Below, piece by piece: positions 20,170-31,880 of a DNA stretch of 64,000 bases. Position numbers and translations under genes: made by a program. The stretch comes from Chrysomallon squamiferum. Taxonomy: Eukaryota; Mollusca; Gastropoda; Neomphalida; Peltospiridae. The first letter of the stretch is position 1, and the number at the start of each line of letters is the position of its first letter. The notes under the pieces are model-generated. The model searched no databases. It had not been told where the DNA came from and was given only the letters and a program-made list of their open reading frames with translations. The stretch lies in NCBI GenBank assembly GCA_012295275.1, contig CM022673.1, positions 23,479,081-23,543,080 on the forward strand, given 5' to 3'.

Positions 20170-20171
20170 TA

Positions 20172-20758
20172 CAGAGGTACCTCGACTTATGAGTGTCCCA
20201 ACGTTCGAATTTTTCGATTACGCCTGGTCGAGCTTTTGCTTTGAGTTGCGAGCCAAAATCCGAGTTACGAGAGAGCTTCAGAAACACCGCTGCTAACTGG
20301 TGCAAAGAACAGCAAAACATCCGGCCAGCATTCTACGTCTCAATCGTGGCTACCTCACCGTGGAAGCATCTCTGTTGTGATAGGGTCGAGTTTTGTACAG
20401 TATTTTGCCAAATTTCTTTTTTCTGACCATGGATCGTAAGAAAGTGAGTGCAAAGGACAGTGCTGAGAAGAAGAATGGGGTGATGTCCACTGAATGAAAA
20501 CATGAAATCATAGAAAAACATGAGAGAAATGTGCATGTATTCAACTTGGCTAAGCAGTACGAGCATAGTATCTTTACGATGTGTACTATACTGAAGCAGG
20601 AGAAGTCGATAACGACTGTAACTCCAGCCAAAGGCGTTAAAATAATTTGTATGATCTCCAAGATAAACACACTTCTTTTATTTTGTTTTTTTTTTTATAA
20701 ATACAATATTTGTCATTTATAAATACATTTTTCGTTAAAACAGGTTATATATAAAAAA

Positions 20759-20789
<31 letters not shown>

Positions 20790-20911
20790 AAAAACATGAG
20801 ATGTTTTTTGGTGGCCTGAACCGAATTAATGGTATTTCAATTAATTTCAGCTGGGAAAACTGATTTGACAGACGAGCAAATTGAGATTCGAGCTCGGTGA
20901 AGGTACCACTG
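20172..20911 (+). mobile_element. Tigger/pogo-type element, 740 bp, internally deleted
   Basis: Starts CAGAGGTACCTCGACTTATG and ends GGTACCACTG. These are pogo/Tigger termini, flanked by TA dinucleotides at 20170-20171 and 20912-20913. The interior holds the first part of a transposase frame (20429-20664) and then jumps to the 3' end through an A-rich tract that includes (AAAT)n at 20750-20790. The catalytic region is absent, so this is a non-autonomous derivative. Confidence 0.85.
20429..20664 (+). pseudogene. Tigger transposase N-terminal fragment
   Basis: Reads MDRKKVSAKDSAEKKNGVMS, an in-frame stop, then KHEIIEKHERNVHVFNLAKQ and a helix-turn-helix region with TMCTILKQ and VTPAKGVKII. This is the CENP-B/psq-type DNA-binding N-terminus of Tigger transposases. 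The stop replaces the usual Leu-Lys after the first helix. The frame ends without the DDE domain. Confidence 0.85.
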
Positions 20912-20913
20912 TA

Positions 20914-21252
20914 TATAATATACACAAATAAGTTTATAATACAAGTGTAAACAGCATTAACGTAGAAGAAATAATAGCCGTGTCTGTTAGAAGAGGCAAC
21001 AGAAAGTTAAATAGTGTAAACAGTCGTAATGCTTTTCAAATACTTAAATTTGATCCTTAACAAAACTCTTTCTTAATAATAAAGAATTAAAATAAATATT
21101 TACAGGCTTCTGGGTTCACCTATATTGGGTGATATCAGTCTGAATGTTCAGTCTATTCATTTGATAAATTATCACATACACACATAGACACACACATACC
21201 CCACACTCTACAAACACAGTCGCAGATGGCTATACATACACACACAAAAATA
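20914..21252. other. 3' flank of the glycosyltransferase gene
   Basis: No gene seen. AT-rich, with scattered CA repeats at 21175-21245 just beyond the glycosyltransferase stop codon. It probably includes its 3' untranslated region. Confidence 0.4.
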
Positions 21253-21735
21253 TTATACCATTTCCTTTGATCCATAATAGATAAATCTAAATATTTCACC
21301 AAGAGTGCTATTCAAGCGTTTGATTTCTTCAGCCTCGCGTGGAACGTAACCATGGCGGTGCCATATGTGCACCGCATACTTATCTTCCCATTTGTAACCA
21401 ACTTCATGGAACAGTTTTTTCGTTTCGTACCAGTTTGGACGATAAAACATTTCTGTTTCCAGATGCAGAGCCTTTTTGTTTTGTCGCCATAGTTCATAGG
21501 GGACCTTGAGTGAATTTCCGTTCCAAGTATGCTCGTATCGGAAGTAACTGCGATACCACTCTTTTATAAATGGCGATCGTCTTTCAGCCAAGATGACTGC
21601 ATTTCCCATTCCACTTACGTTATCAAGAAGTCCCATGGTTAGCGGATAACCTCTGATTGGGTCCAAAGAATTAATAATTATGGTGTCGGTGTCTAGGTAA
21701 ATTCCACCATTCACTGTATAAAAAGAAAAAAGAAA

Positions 21736-21796
<61 letters not shown>

Positions 21797-22957
21797 CTCT
21801 GTCTATCTATCTATCTATCTCTCTATCTATCAATCTATGTGTCTATCTATCTATATATATATATCTCTCTCTATCTATCTATATATATGTGTGTGTGTAT
21901 ATGTGTGTGTGTGCATGTGTGTGTATATGTGTGTTATATTGCAACAATTTAACAGATTATCAATAAAATTATTAAGAATAACAATAAAATGACAGTTTAT
22001 ATTTTTGCATACCTTGCTATATGTACTAATATCAAAAAAATATATTAGTTAATTTTAACTGCTAGATACTCGACAAAGGTATATAAAAGTATATGATTCC
22101 ATCCTAATATGTGAAACTGGTGAAAACTAAGAAACAGTCCTCCATTTCTATTGCTGCATGGGAACAACCTATGACTTTAGCAAAGAGTTCATCCCATCAT
22201 AGAATTTAGATTAAATTAAACTTTGGAATATTTGTAAATTATTTATCTTTGCACTGGAATAATTATGCAGCTCACAGCAGCGTCATTCATACTTACTGAA
22301 CAAAATCTGCAGACGAACAATATCACTTTTGTGCTGCACAAATGACACATTTCCATCGACAAGTCTTGGTTCTTTTCGGAAAACGAATCTGAGTTCTTTA
22401 ACTTCGCTCTGGACACGTGACCACCAGTACCCAATAGGCATTAGATCGGAAACAAAATAAATTGCCCAAGGTTTTATATATCGTTTGGCACTTAATATAC
22501 TTAAATAATGCATGAAAAGAAATTCCGGAGGGTTTGTTGAGTCTTTGGAGAATACAACGTAATAAAGGATCTTTGGAACTAGGAATCTATCTTTTGGCAT
22601 ACGACAAATATCGAAATCGGAGAAACCATTTTGTTTAAGGAAAAACGAACACATGATGTCATTAACTGTCCAATCCACACAGCAAAATAGTTCAGTTTTA
22701 ACAGTTGCATCTATATTTGTCAAAAATTCTACTTCTTCGAGACATTCATTGTTCATTTTTGTTCGTCCGAAATTTTCTTTACCATAAAACCGTGAAAACT
22801 GAGCTTGAGTGATATACCCGGTAACCGTTTTAAAGGAAACGGACAGAGAAGCGATTCCAAATATCAAAAGACAAATATATGCGAATATCTTAACAGTACA
22901 TTTTTTTCTACGACGTAAACCCAAATTTCCGTTCATTCTGTGCATCTCTGGGTTCAT
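21253..22957 (-). CDS. Type II membrane glycosyltransferase, A4GALT/A4GNT-like (DXD sugar transferase)
   Basis: Two minus-strand exons, 22297-22957 and 21253-21713, join within an ATG codon (phase 1) to give 373 residues. A short basic tail with RRRKK precedes one hydrophobic signal-anchor at about residues 24-41 ([19 protein letters not shown]), as in Golgi enzymes. The catalytic part has the diagnostic [15 protein letters not shown], whose DTD is the metal and nucleotide-sugar-binding DXD of the Gly_transf_sug family, and a C-terminal [10 protein letters not shown] resembling the alpha-1,4-glycosyltransferase region (AVHLWN). Length fits alpha-1,4-galactosyl- or N-acetylglucosaminyltransferases (about 340-360). 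Donor and acceptor sugars cannot be read from sequence. The start is the first Met of the open exon; MHRMNG offers later ones. The intron is almost entirely ATCT and GT microsatellite. Confidence 0.85.
21737..21935. repeat. (ATCT)n / (TA)n / (GT)n microsatellite in glycosyltransferase intron
   Basis: A long (ATCT)n tract with variants begins about 20 bases upstream, in the gene's direction, of the exon 2 acceptor at 21714. It then passes into TA and GT repeats. The intron is only about 580 bp, so the repeat makes up a third of it. Confidence 0.9.
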
Positions 22958-23009
22958 CGGCCTTTAAAACATTAATGAAAAAATGTACTAACAACTCTCC
23001 GTTCCGTCA

Positions 23010-23017
23010 ATATATAG
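23010..23017 (-). promoter_or_regulatory. Candidate TATA box of the glycosyltransferase gene
   Basis: ATATATAGGG on the plus strand reads CCCTATATAT on the coding strand, about 55 bp upstream of the start codon. It is preceded by a CGTCACG motif (23031-23037). The spacing would put the transcription start 25-30 bp before the ATG. Position and motif only; not tested. Confidence 0.35.
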
Positions 23018-23019
23018 GG

Positions 23020-24519
23020 CGTGCACAAAACGTGACGCCAGCAAATGTGGACATTTTCATTCATGTGCATACAAACCATTTCGATTTAAAGTTTTATCAA
23101 ACACGACGTAATGCATTAAACTAAATATTTTTTCCATTCGTAAATAGTATTTGAGTACACAACAGCATCGATTTAATAATTCTGTGTAAAAGCGGTCTGA
23201 GAGAAAACGGAATAAATATTATTTGCATTTAACAATCTATGAAATCGTTCTTGTAAGTAAATAAGACCTACAATCCGTTCACAAAGTTATATCGCATTGT
23301 TGATAATTCACAAAACAATATTTTGCATGAATTAGCAGTTAAAGAAAACATGGCACTTTATCTTTAACAATTTAAAAAGGAACGGCTCCAGTGTTATCGT
23401 TTCTGTCTTCAACACAAGTGTTTAACATAGAATAATATCCAAAATGGCCTTTTCACTGTAATAAATCCGAGAAGAAATTAAGGCGAGTTTGTATCAATGT
23501 GTATTTGTTATTTATATAATGTCCGTAGTTATCATTAAAATGCTTTCTGAGCATTTTTTGACACTGTTCATATTAACATGTTAATATGAAAGTCCAGCAC
23601 AACGAACAAAGTAAAATATAAACATGACAAACAGCTCACTGATGAAAGGTAACATTTCTGTTTAGAAGTTTTCAGTGTTAAAGCAAACGATTTCATACAT
23701 TATAAAATTGTGTTTTGTTGGGTTTTTTTTAATTATTAATATACATGCCCTGTTTTCGATTTATTTCAACACTTAGGAAAAGTCAGCGACGTCAATAAAT
23801 AAGCAACATCTGGTTTAATGAAATATGCTTAACCTTCACGACATGGCTGTAGACTCGTTTAATGATGTAGAGTAACCAGCGCAAAGGGCCCTGTTGTGAG
23901 TTCAGAGTAATAAATATACAAATTACCACATACACGATTAGTTGCCATCTTAGTTTTGTGTTAACATATGGCAACATCTGATTTATTATTTTTTAATAGT
24001 CATTTACAGTATATGTGTCAGTCAAGAATAAACATAGAAAATACGTTTTACAGTCAAACCATATCCTTAATTGCCTAAAAAACACAATAATAAAAAAAAA
24101 ATCAGTTCTCAAGGATCGATCAGTCACTGAATTTGGTCGATATGAGTTAAATGCAGGCATGTCAAAGTGAATGGCCGTTAAAAAATTATAACATTTTTTT
24201 TTTTATAATATATCTATTTTTTAATTCCTTTTTAATCTTTTTTTAAAATGAAATTATATTTAAAAAGTAAGACCTCCGCCATCAAAAGTTGCAAGTACAT
24301 TAGTAACATTACAAATACAAAATAATATTCTCCTCTTTCTTCGGTTTTCTGCTGAAAAATTATATATTCCTGATATCAGTGACTTCAAAATTCTTGGAGA
24401 GAACGTATCAAAAGAACAGGTGATATAAGGTCCGAATCATTTAACTGCATATGAACAAATAAATCGAAGAAATTTAGTCAACCCAGACGATAGTGCTTAA
24501 TTTTTTAATTTCTCTTTAA

Positions 24520-24585
<66 letters not shown>

Positions 24586-25214
24586 GTTGTTGCTGCTGTT
24601 GTTGCTATTGTTGTTGTTGTTACCAATATTATTATACTCTATGTTGCATTACGTTTTCCTTGTTTTATCTTTTCCATTTGTTTTGTAAGAAGAACATGTA
24701 TTTGAGAAATTATTGGTGACAAAATAAGACGACGTTATAGCTGTAGGCTCACTTCTTATGTTTCTACACTAGCGGGTAATCGAGACGCTGGTAATTTGCC
24801 TTCCTCTATCCCGAAGCGATAACATGAGTTATTGCCCCTGAAACTATTCTTCAGTCATGTCCTGCTATCGATTATAATGAAAGATGCATTAATTTTAGTA
24901 TATTCATGCGTTAACAAAATACAAGCTTTATTACTACTACTACAAATATTACTATACTACTGCTATGAATGATATATTCTCATATTATCACTACTACAGC
25001 TACTACTACTGTAAAACAAATATTAGTAATTGTATTACTACAATAACAACAACGACTGCTACTGCTACTATCATAATTACTACAAAATAATTTTGGTAAT
25101 TAAAAATTCGTTCTTTCCATTGATTTATTTTTTCAACTAACGCAAGACTTCTTTTTCCTCTATGCATATGACGTTTATGGCCGACGTTTGAATTCAGTCT
25201 AGGTGCAGGAAACT
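23020..25214. other. Intergenic, no gene recognised
   Basis: AT-rich. Contains a perfect 24-bp palindrome at 23567-23590, a TTA microsatellite (24523-24583) passing into TTG/CTG repeats, and ACT-rich tracts at 24930-25080. No supported exon or transposon end was found. Confidence 0.5.
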
Positions 25215-25234
25215 AGTAACTTCGAACAACTAAT

Positions 25235-25484
25235 TTGTTTAATGAGAACGGTGTCGAGGAGAACCTCGTTAAAATATTCCTAGAAGGGAAACAGAAAGAA
25301 AATATCACGTCTTGTACAGATGACAATTCTACGATTACGTTTACCCAGGTTTCAGAGTGCACTGGTTCTCTACTGAAGCGACACAAATTTAAGAAGCTGT
25401 TCCGGTTATTACAGTTAAAGTGTTTTGTTCTGTTGTTGATAGTTACATCAAATTTAACAGTTTACTGTTTTGACAAAATGCACT
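25235..25484 (+). CDS. Possible first coding exon of an unidentified membrane protein
   Basis: An open frame of about 83 codons ends in a good donor (CACTG|GTATGT at 25484/25485). After a polar N-terminal segment with sequons NIT and NST, it has a basic stretch (LLKRHKFKKLFRLL) followed by a hydrophobic segment (CFVLLLIVTSNLTVYCF), as expected of a type II membrane anchor. No downstream exon could be found on this strand before the ACBP copy B block. It could be an orphan exon, part of a gene with a very long intron, or chance. Family not recognised. Confidence 0.25.
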
Positions 25485-25529
25485 GGTATGTATGTAGTCT
25501 TGATATTAGAGGATAATTTTAGATTTTTG

Positions 25530-26848
25530 TAATATTTCTTATTTGATGGTCATGATGGTAGTAATAATAATAATTTGATTCGATTTCTATTATAAATCTT
25601 CTTCGAAGTCAGATGTTTTTATAAATGGTAAAATAATGATAAAAATAAAAACATCAATTAATAAAGAAATAAAAGTAAGCGAGATAATTATAAGTGTATC
25701 TTTCTGCTCGAAATACAACATAATATGATATATATTGCTAACTGATTTTATGTTAGACATTCATTTATTCACACATTTATTTTAGTTCATTTATATTTAA
25801 TTAATTTATCATTATACAACTGACATCATTTTATTTTTCTTTCCTTCTGGTTATCCTCAGTCTGCAATCAGTATTACATATCCACCTTCGTATTTCATGT
25901 TAAATATCTGTCTTATCATTTCATACAGTTAAATACCTGTATCTTAATATTTCATCATTTACTTTCTTAATATACGATATCCATATACACCCACTCGTCA
26001 AAAAATACAACAGTTACTAAAGATGCCTCTCTTTGATACATTCTTTGAATTATTAGATGCATATTGTAATAAAGATTTCATTTATTTCGTATTTAACTTT
26101 ATAAATTTCCAAGATGTTTTATGTTTTAGATTACAGATTTTGATTTTGAACGAATATAAAAATACCAGTCGCAAAATAAAAACGAGGAAATTGCTACGGC
26201 AGAAATTACTGTTGCTGCGATCTTTTCCTCAAATATTAAAATGTGAAATAATTACCAATCAAATCACTCATAATAATGACGATGATGAAAATGACAAAAA
26301 TGACGCGGTGATGTATTGAAATCTCCAAGCAGCAAGAAGTATTTATAAATAATAAAGTTAACTGCTATTGTTATAAATTTTGATGTTTACGGCTTCATCT
26401 CTAATTTGCTTCTGATGTCACTTTTTTTTTTCAAAATGCTACTAACAATATCTGTAATTTTAATAATTTAATACACTGAAATCTTTTTCATGGAATACAG
26501 AATCACGTAACATAGTAAAAAATACAAAAATGATTTTAAAAAGAAAAAATAGAATTTTGTCATGATGTTCGATCAAAATCGTCATTTGGTCACAGAAAAC
26601 ATCCTTGCAACACTGAAATAAATGGTCCTGAAAATAAAAATAAAAATAAAAATGAAAAATAAATAAAATAAAATAAATAAATAAAAACTTATTTTTGAAA
26701 CTAATAGCTATTTCTATACAAACAGTTAATGAAATAAAATAAAAAAAAACAGTCATCAGTCTGATATACATAGTAATGTGTAAAAGTTCTACATATAAAC
26801 CAAAAAATATTTGATTTGTAATTTACTGATTAAAATAGTACATTCATA
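25530..26848. other. Intergenic, start of duplication copy B
   Basis: No gene seen. From about 26100 the sequence is collinear with bases 120-860, so the left limit of copy B lies near here. The frames at 26023-26319 and 26460-26771 are AT-rich and match nothing recognisable. Confidence 0.5.
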
Positions 26849-27459
26849 CACGGCTCGAAACTCGTCTGAAATGTATGGTGGCCCCAAAAAACAACAAATC
26901 TGGGCCACTAAATATTTATTTCGAAAAAAAATCCCAAATTTGTTTTTGGAGCCCAAACAAAAAATATGCATTAGTCTCTTCAACAGGCATCAAATTAACG
27001 AACCAGTTGAACAAACCAATTCAAAGAGAAATCGGAAACCGCGAAGCAGACGATAGAAGCTAAGACGGAATTCGGGAAGGTTCGGATTTGTCGAGATGAT
27101 CCGAATGGTCACGGATCATTTTACGATACTGAGTCAGCGAGACTCGTGGTTTTGTTTATCAAGACTGCAGTTAACTACATGCGTAGCCGCTCTACAAAAT
27201 CTATAAATAGATGTTGGCAAATTAAGACAAGCCGATATGCCAATTTATCGAACTATGAGCAAACCTCATTTAAAGAAAAAAATATCTGCGATAAAATTAT
27301 TAATGGTGGCTCTTGTGTTATAACTTATATATATATATAAAAAAGGTCGCCCAAATAATATTTTTTGGGCGACTAACCCATAACTGTTTTAACACCTTGT
27401 CGCCCAAACGGAACTTTGGTCGCATTTGGCTATCTGGTGACTAGCCATTTCGAGTCCTG
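26849..27459. mobile_element. hAT-like non-autonomous element, 611 bp
   Basis: Starts CACGGCTCGAAACTCG and ends ATTTCGAGTCCTG, short imperfect inverted ends. They are flanked by 8-bp direct repeats, CATTCATA (26841-26848) and CATTTATA (27460-27467). The paralogous copy A sequence lacks this insert between the matching flanks. Internal frames (26811-27063) show no recognisable transposase. Confidence 0.65.
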
Positions 27460-27620
27460 CATTTATATACTGCTATCATCATTTTAAGAATTGTGTCTAC
27501 TTCTATTACCACTACAGCTAGTAACAACGTTATTCATCTTATTATCACTAACATTATTATTACCCTTCTAGTATTAAAACAACACAATTAACATAAATTA
27601 CTTATAGTTCACCTTTCTAA

Positions 27621-27692
27621 CTAATCTTTCTTTTTTAGGTCTTCAACTAATTCTATATATTTCTTTTCTGCTTCTTCTTTGCTCATTCCTGA

Positions 27693-27744
<52 letters not shown>

Positions 27745-28924
27745 GTAATAATAATAATAATAATAATTGAAACATACATAAATTTGTTTATTTTTATGTC
27801 TGAAAGTAGATATTCAAATAAATATAAATCAGTGCTTATGGTGGATGCAAGAATAATACTACAAATGAATAATAATAATTAAAACTAAATAAATAAATAA
27901 AAAAAGACAAAGACAAAAATATAAGAAATAATTACCTTTCTTGGCCTTCCAGGCATTCCATTTGGCTTTACCTTTCACATCCAACATCCCTGGTTCAGCT
28001 GAAATAAAAAAAAAATAAAAAAAGTTAAGTGTACATCTAAACCAATCTTAGACACACTGCAGTTTTTCTTCACTATGAAGCATATCACATAAAACAAATG
28101 GCGTCCATGTTAATGCTCAAGGGCAAGTGGCAACAAAAAAACCCTACCCTCCCTGCCTAGAAAAACTTAAATGGATGAAAGTATCTTTCTCAGGTCGCCT
28201 TACATAGTAACATTTTGGATGACACACACATTAGACATTGTAACTAACAAAGTACATGACTAATTATCTAAAAGTTTAAAACAAGACACCTTCTAAAAAA
28301 AATCATCTCCCCGAAACAAACTAGGTGTTATTAAAAAAATACTGTCAGTTTATGTAATCCGATCAATTATGTAATTTCTGAACGATAAAGTAAAAACTGA
28401 TATCTCGCATAATTATTTGCCGCGAATGATTAACAATTTTAAATATTACTGTCAACAGCATAAACAACCCATAGACACAAAAGATTTTTTTATATATTAC
28501 CTCTGCTACTACTAATACCAGCAGTAGCAGTAGCAGCAGAAGTAATAGTAATCATAATAAATCGAAATATATATTTACTCTTACAAATTAATAATAATTT
28601 TTGTATCACTATTTATTACTGTCGGCATACCTAAAACGTTAAACTCCTACACGTCTTGACGATAATTCTCCATTATCTACTAAAAGTTAACATAACCTAT
28701 TGTTCTCCATTATCTACTAAAAGTTAACATAACCTGTTTCGTAACGATCACGCTGACACGCATTCAACTCACTGAAAGGTTACCACGACACAGCACTTGT
28801 CGTTTTGGTAACTGCGTGTGCTATGTAAACAGACAAACAGACACCTGCCGATTTGTTACTGAATCAACACTGAATGAAAAAAAACCCTTCAAAACGCATT
28901 TTAACAGAAAGAAATATGTACATG

Positions 28925-28963
<39 letters not shown>

Positions 28964-29254
28964 TTGTTATTATTATTATTATTATCATCATCATCATCAT
29001 CATCATCATTTATTTTATTTAATCACCATATACTGTATTTAGTCATAATTACAGAAATGTCTTGAGAAATATATATACTCTGTTATCAAAATTTATTATT
29101 AATATTATTTTTACTGAGAAAGAAAAACGACGTCAATATTCATAAAAATAATCATCTTTATTTAATTGATATCACGCTATGCGTACTGCGATGTGATTGG
29201 CTTGAAAGTGTAGAGCTATCACGCCACGGTATAACGCGACCTCTTCATCTTATC

Positions 29255-29331
<77 letters not shown>

Positions 29332-30671
29332 CGTTGTTACTTTTGCCTCGCACACAAGTGAGAAATAGCGATTATTCTTCATTGATAATAATTTAAAAAT
29401 AAATAATTAAAATATAGGATATTTAACGTCCTGTATATACGTCAAATAATTTGCACACGGCATCCAGTCTGTTAAAAACACTGAAACTTTTGGGTTTCAA
29501 GAAATGATTTTCATTTCTTAATGAATAATTTACAAAAAGTAATGGATGGAGCCTCATTTTCCAAAAGGGAGAGCTTATCATTATTGTGGATGTCACTTTC
29601 AAGATATGTTTTATAACAAAAACGAAAAAAACAACAAAAAAAAACAAAAAAAACATTACAAAAACAATAACATATTAAGGATAATAAATAAATAAATAAA
29701 AGGAAAAAAGAAGTACTAATGAGTAAATATATTAAAAACAATAAATATATTTAAAATACTAACAATAATCATAATAATTCGTACAAAAGTTTCTGAAAGC
29801 GTATTCTGATAACAAAGGTAGCATACCTGTGTTAATGTCGCCAACGGTCACCTGTTTGTACAGAGCATAGATTTCGAGCATCACGTCATCTGAAGGGCGT
29901 TTTTTAAGATTCTTAACTTCTTCTGCGGCTTTATTGAATTCCTGAACATAAATATATATATATAATCAATATAAGAAAAAAATAAAAATAAGACAAATTA
30001 TCAAGTGTTTCCATTACCTACATGGACATCACAAGAATGGCTTATAACAAATTCTCGTCTTTATTAGTAGTTTATCTTGGAAGATGAGTAAACAGTTATT
30101 GTAGACATTTGATATATTAACGATAAAGTTTTCTACCCTCATGTCTTCCTGTTTAAAACGGATGTACTAGAATTCACTTAAAACTGCTCTCTTTTTTCTT
30201 CTTCTTCTTTTTTTTTTTTTTTTTTTTTTTGTTTGTCTAAAGATGATAAATGGTGCTAAAGATTACTTTTATCGGCTCGATTCAGAAGCAAAAAGTCCAA
30301 AAAATTATTTTCGTAAATACTAACAACGTAAAATACGATAATCATTTTAATTCACTTTTAGAAACAACAAAACTGTAATTTGTTAATATTTTTGTAAATT
30401 TTAAAAAATTTATCATTTTACTTTAAACAAGCTGAAATACGTAGAGGAGATAATTTCCTCAGAAATTAGTAATATATGAAATCTGAAAATGTTTGAAATA
30501 ACAGAAAACCACCCAAAGAGTACCTCTTAAAAGAATACCGGCGTCATCAGGTGCAGCTTGTTTTAATTTAATACATGTAAAAATATAGTCGTAATACAAT
30601 TTATTGCATGAATATATAAATTAGCTTCAAAAACAGAGAAAGCTATTTAAAACTTTACTTACAGAACTCAT
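27621..30671 (-). CDS. DBI: Acyl-CoA-binding protein (ACBP/DBI), copy B
   Basis: Tandem paralogue of the gene at 1347-4567 with identical exon sizes: 30663-30671 (Met-Ser-Ser), 29827-29941, 27936-27998 and 27621-27688, all with GT-AG junctions and unbroken reading, giving 84 residues. It keeps the acyl-CoA-binding EIYALYKQ and KAKWNAWK motifs. Differences from copy A that I can see are Ser for Ala at residue 3, Glu for Asp in AAEEVK, Val for Ala in KQVTVGD, Ile for Thr in [15 protein letters not shown] for [18 protein letters not shown] for NAWNSKKG and VEDLKKKD for VEELKKKD. Most changes are conservative, which suggests both genes are under selection. Same cytosolic acyl-CoA carrier role expected; tissue or timing differences are unknown. 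Confidence 0.95.
27690..27768. repeat. (AAT)n microsatellite in ACBP-B intron 3
   Basis: Like copy A, an AAT repeat (one AGT interruption near 27744) abuts the exon 4 acceptor. The shared position shows that the repeat predates the duplication. Confidence 0.9.
28925..29010. repeat. (AAT)n to (ATT)n/(ATC)n microsatellite in ACBP-B intron 2
   Basis: AAT units switch to TTA and then ATC units around a TATTGTTATT centre, partly palindromic. A second microsatellite, TTA then TTG, lies at 29256-29331. Frames with poly-Asn, poly-Ile or poly-Leu here are artefacts. Confidence 0.9.
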
Positions 30672-30833
30672 CTTGTCAGACAGTGTGTAATCGATCCTAT
30701 CAGGAAACAAATTAGACAAAGAGTGATGAACAGTGCATGTACTTTGACCAGAATTATGTAATTAGAGTTACGTCCCTTAACACGATAACGACAGCGATCG
30801 TTTGAAGAAAGTTGCGGTATTAGATCGTTATTC

Positions 30834-30840
30834 ATTGGTT
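30834..30840 (-). promoter_or_regulatory. CCAAT box upstream of ACBP-B
   Basis: ATTGGTT (AACCAAT on the coding strand) about 163 bp upstream of the start codon, matching the box upstream of copy A. Flanking 'gtaattagagttacgtccctta' is also shared. Role inferred from conservation and spacing. Confidence 0.45.
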
Positions 30841-30995
30841 GAAAATCAGATGAACGAATTGCGTCACTTAGTTAGAAACATATACACACGTGCAAGAACA
30901 TACACATTATACTCATTACTTCATGCACACATAAAAACACATTTTCTGCTTTTAAACAATGTGTTATAATTATGTCCCTTAGTAGCAGTTTATAG

Positions 30996-31314
30996 CAGGG
31001 GTTCTCAAACGTTTGGTTCTCTGGAGACATTGGGAGGTCGAACATTGTTCGCGTTGCCCTCTCCATAAACATAATACAGTATATGGCATTATAAAATATA
31101 TTTTAAGTGCCAAACCAAGCGTAATAGTGCCAACCCAGATTGGAATGCTTGCCAAACGTCAATATGGCATAATGTCGGCCCTGTTGCCATACTTCACCAC
31201 CACCTTTTCCAGTTTTTATTAATACCATTATTGCTTTCTTGTTGTAGTTACAAAATTGGCCGGGTTAATATTTTAATAAATAGAAAATGGCTCGGAGTAC
31301 TTTGAGAACCCCTG
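30996..31314. mobile_element. hAT MITE, 319 bp
   Basis: Starts CAGGGGTTCTCAAACGTTTG and ends ACTTTGAGAACCCCTG, textbook hAT terminal inverted repeats. Target duplications are GTTTATAG (30988-30995) and GTTTAAAG (31315-31322), 7 of 8 matching. No transposase. It sits just upstream of the ACBP-B promoter region. Confidence 0.9.
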
Positions 31315-31322
31315 GTTTAAAG

Positions 31323-31368
31323 AACAGTTCTGCCATATATACACAACTGTGTGTGTGCGTGCGCGCGC

Positions 31369-31409
<41 letters not shown>

Positions 31410-31824
31410 CAACTAGTGGAGAGTATATGTATTACCCACACACATATATGTAAGCCGACCTGAGCAGGATAAATGTGGGATCCTTAACACTAATGTTATT
31501 TCTTTGGTCTAGCAATCCTAAATAACAGCAAAATTAAATTATATTAACTGTTTTATTTCTTAACTCTCCGGTATTGAGAGTAGTAGGTTCACGTATTTAT
31601 TTCTTGTCGGAAAAGAAACAAAAGAAAATACAGCAAGAGCAGTGAAAAAATAGTCTTTTCAAAATAGTCTTTTAAGATCTAAAGAAGTAATTTTGTACAA
31701 GCAATATTATTATTTATCAAAGAAAATACAGTTCGGACCCGAAATTGTTTTATTTTTTTTTTTTTGCTGGGTCCGAAAATATAGAATTTTATCGAATCAT
31801 AATATCTTAGCATACCTATAGTGT

Positions 31825-31880
<56 letters not shown>

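Larger units (their letters stand above)
26100..30870. repeat. Segmental duplication copy B (ACBP block)
   Basis: Partner of bases 120-4800, same orientation, about 26 kb apart. It carries the second intact ACBP gene and has gained a hAT-like element at 26849-27459. Further paralogy at 32830-33060 (partner 13060-13260) shows that the original unit reached into the cystine-knot-like gene. Confidence 0.85.
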
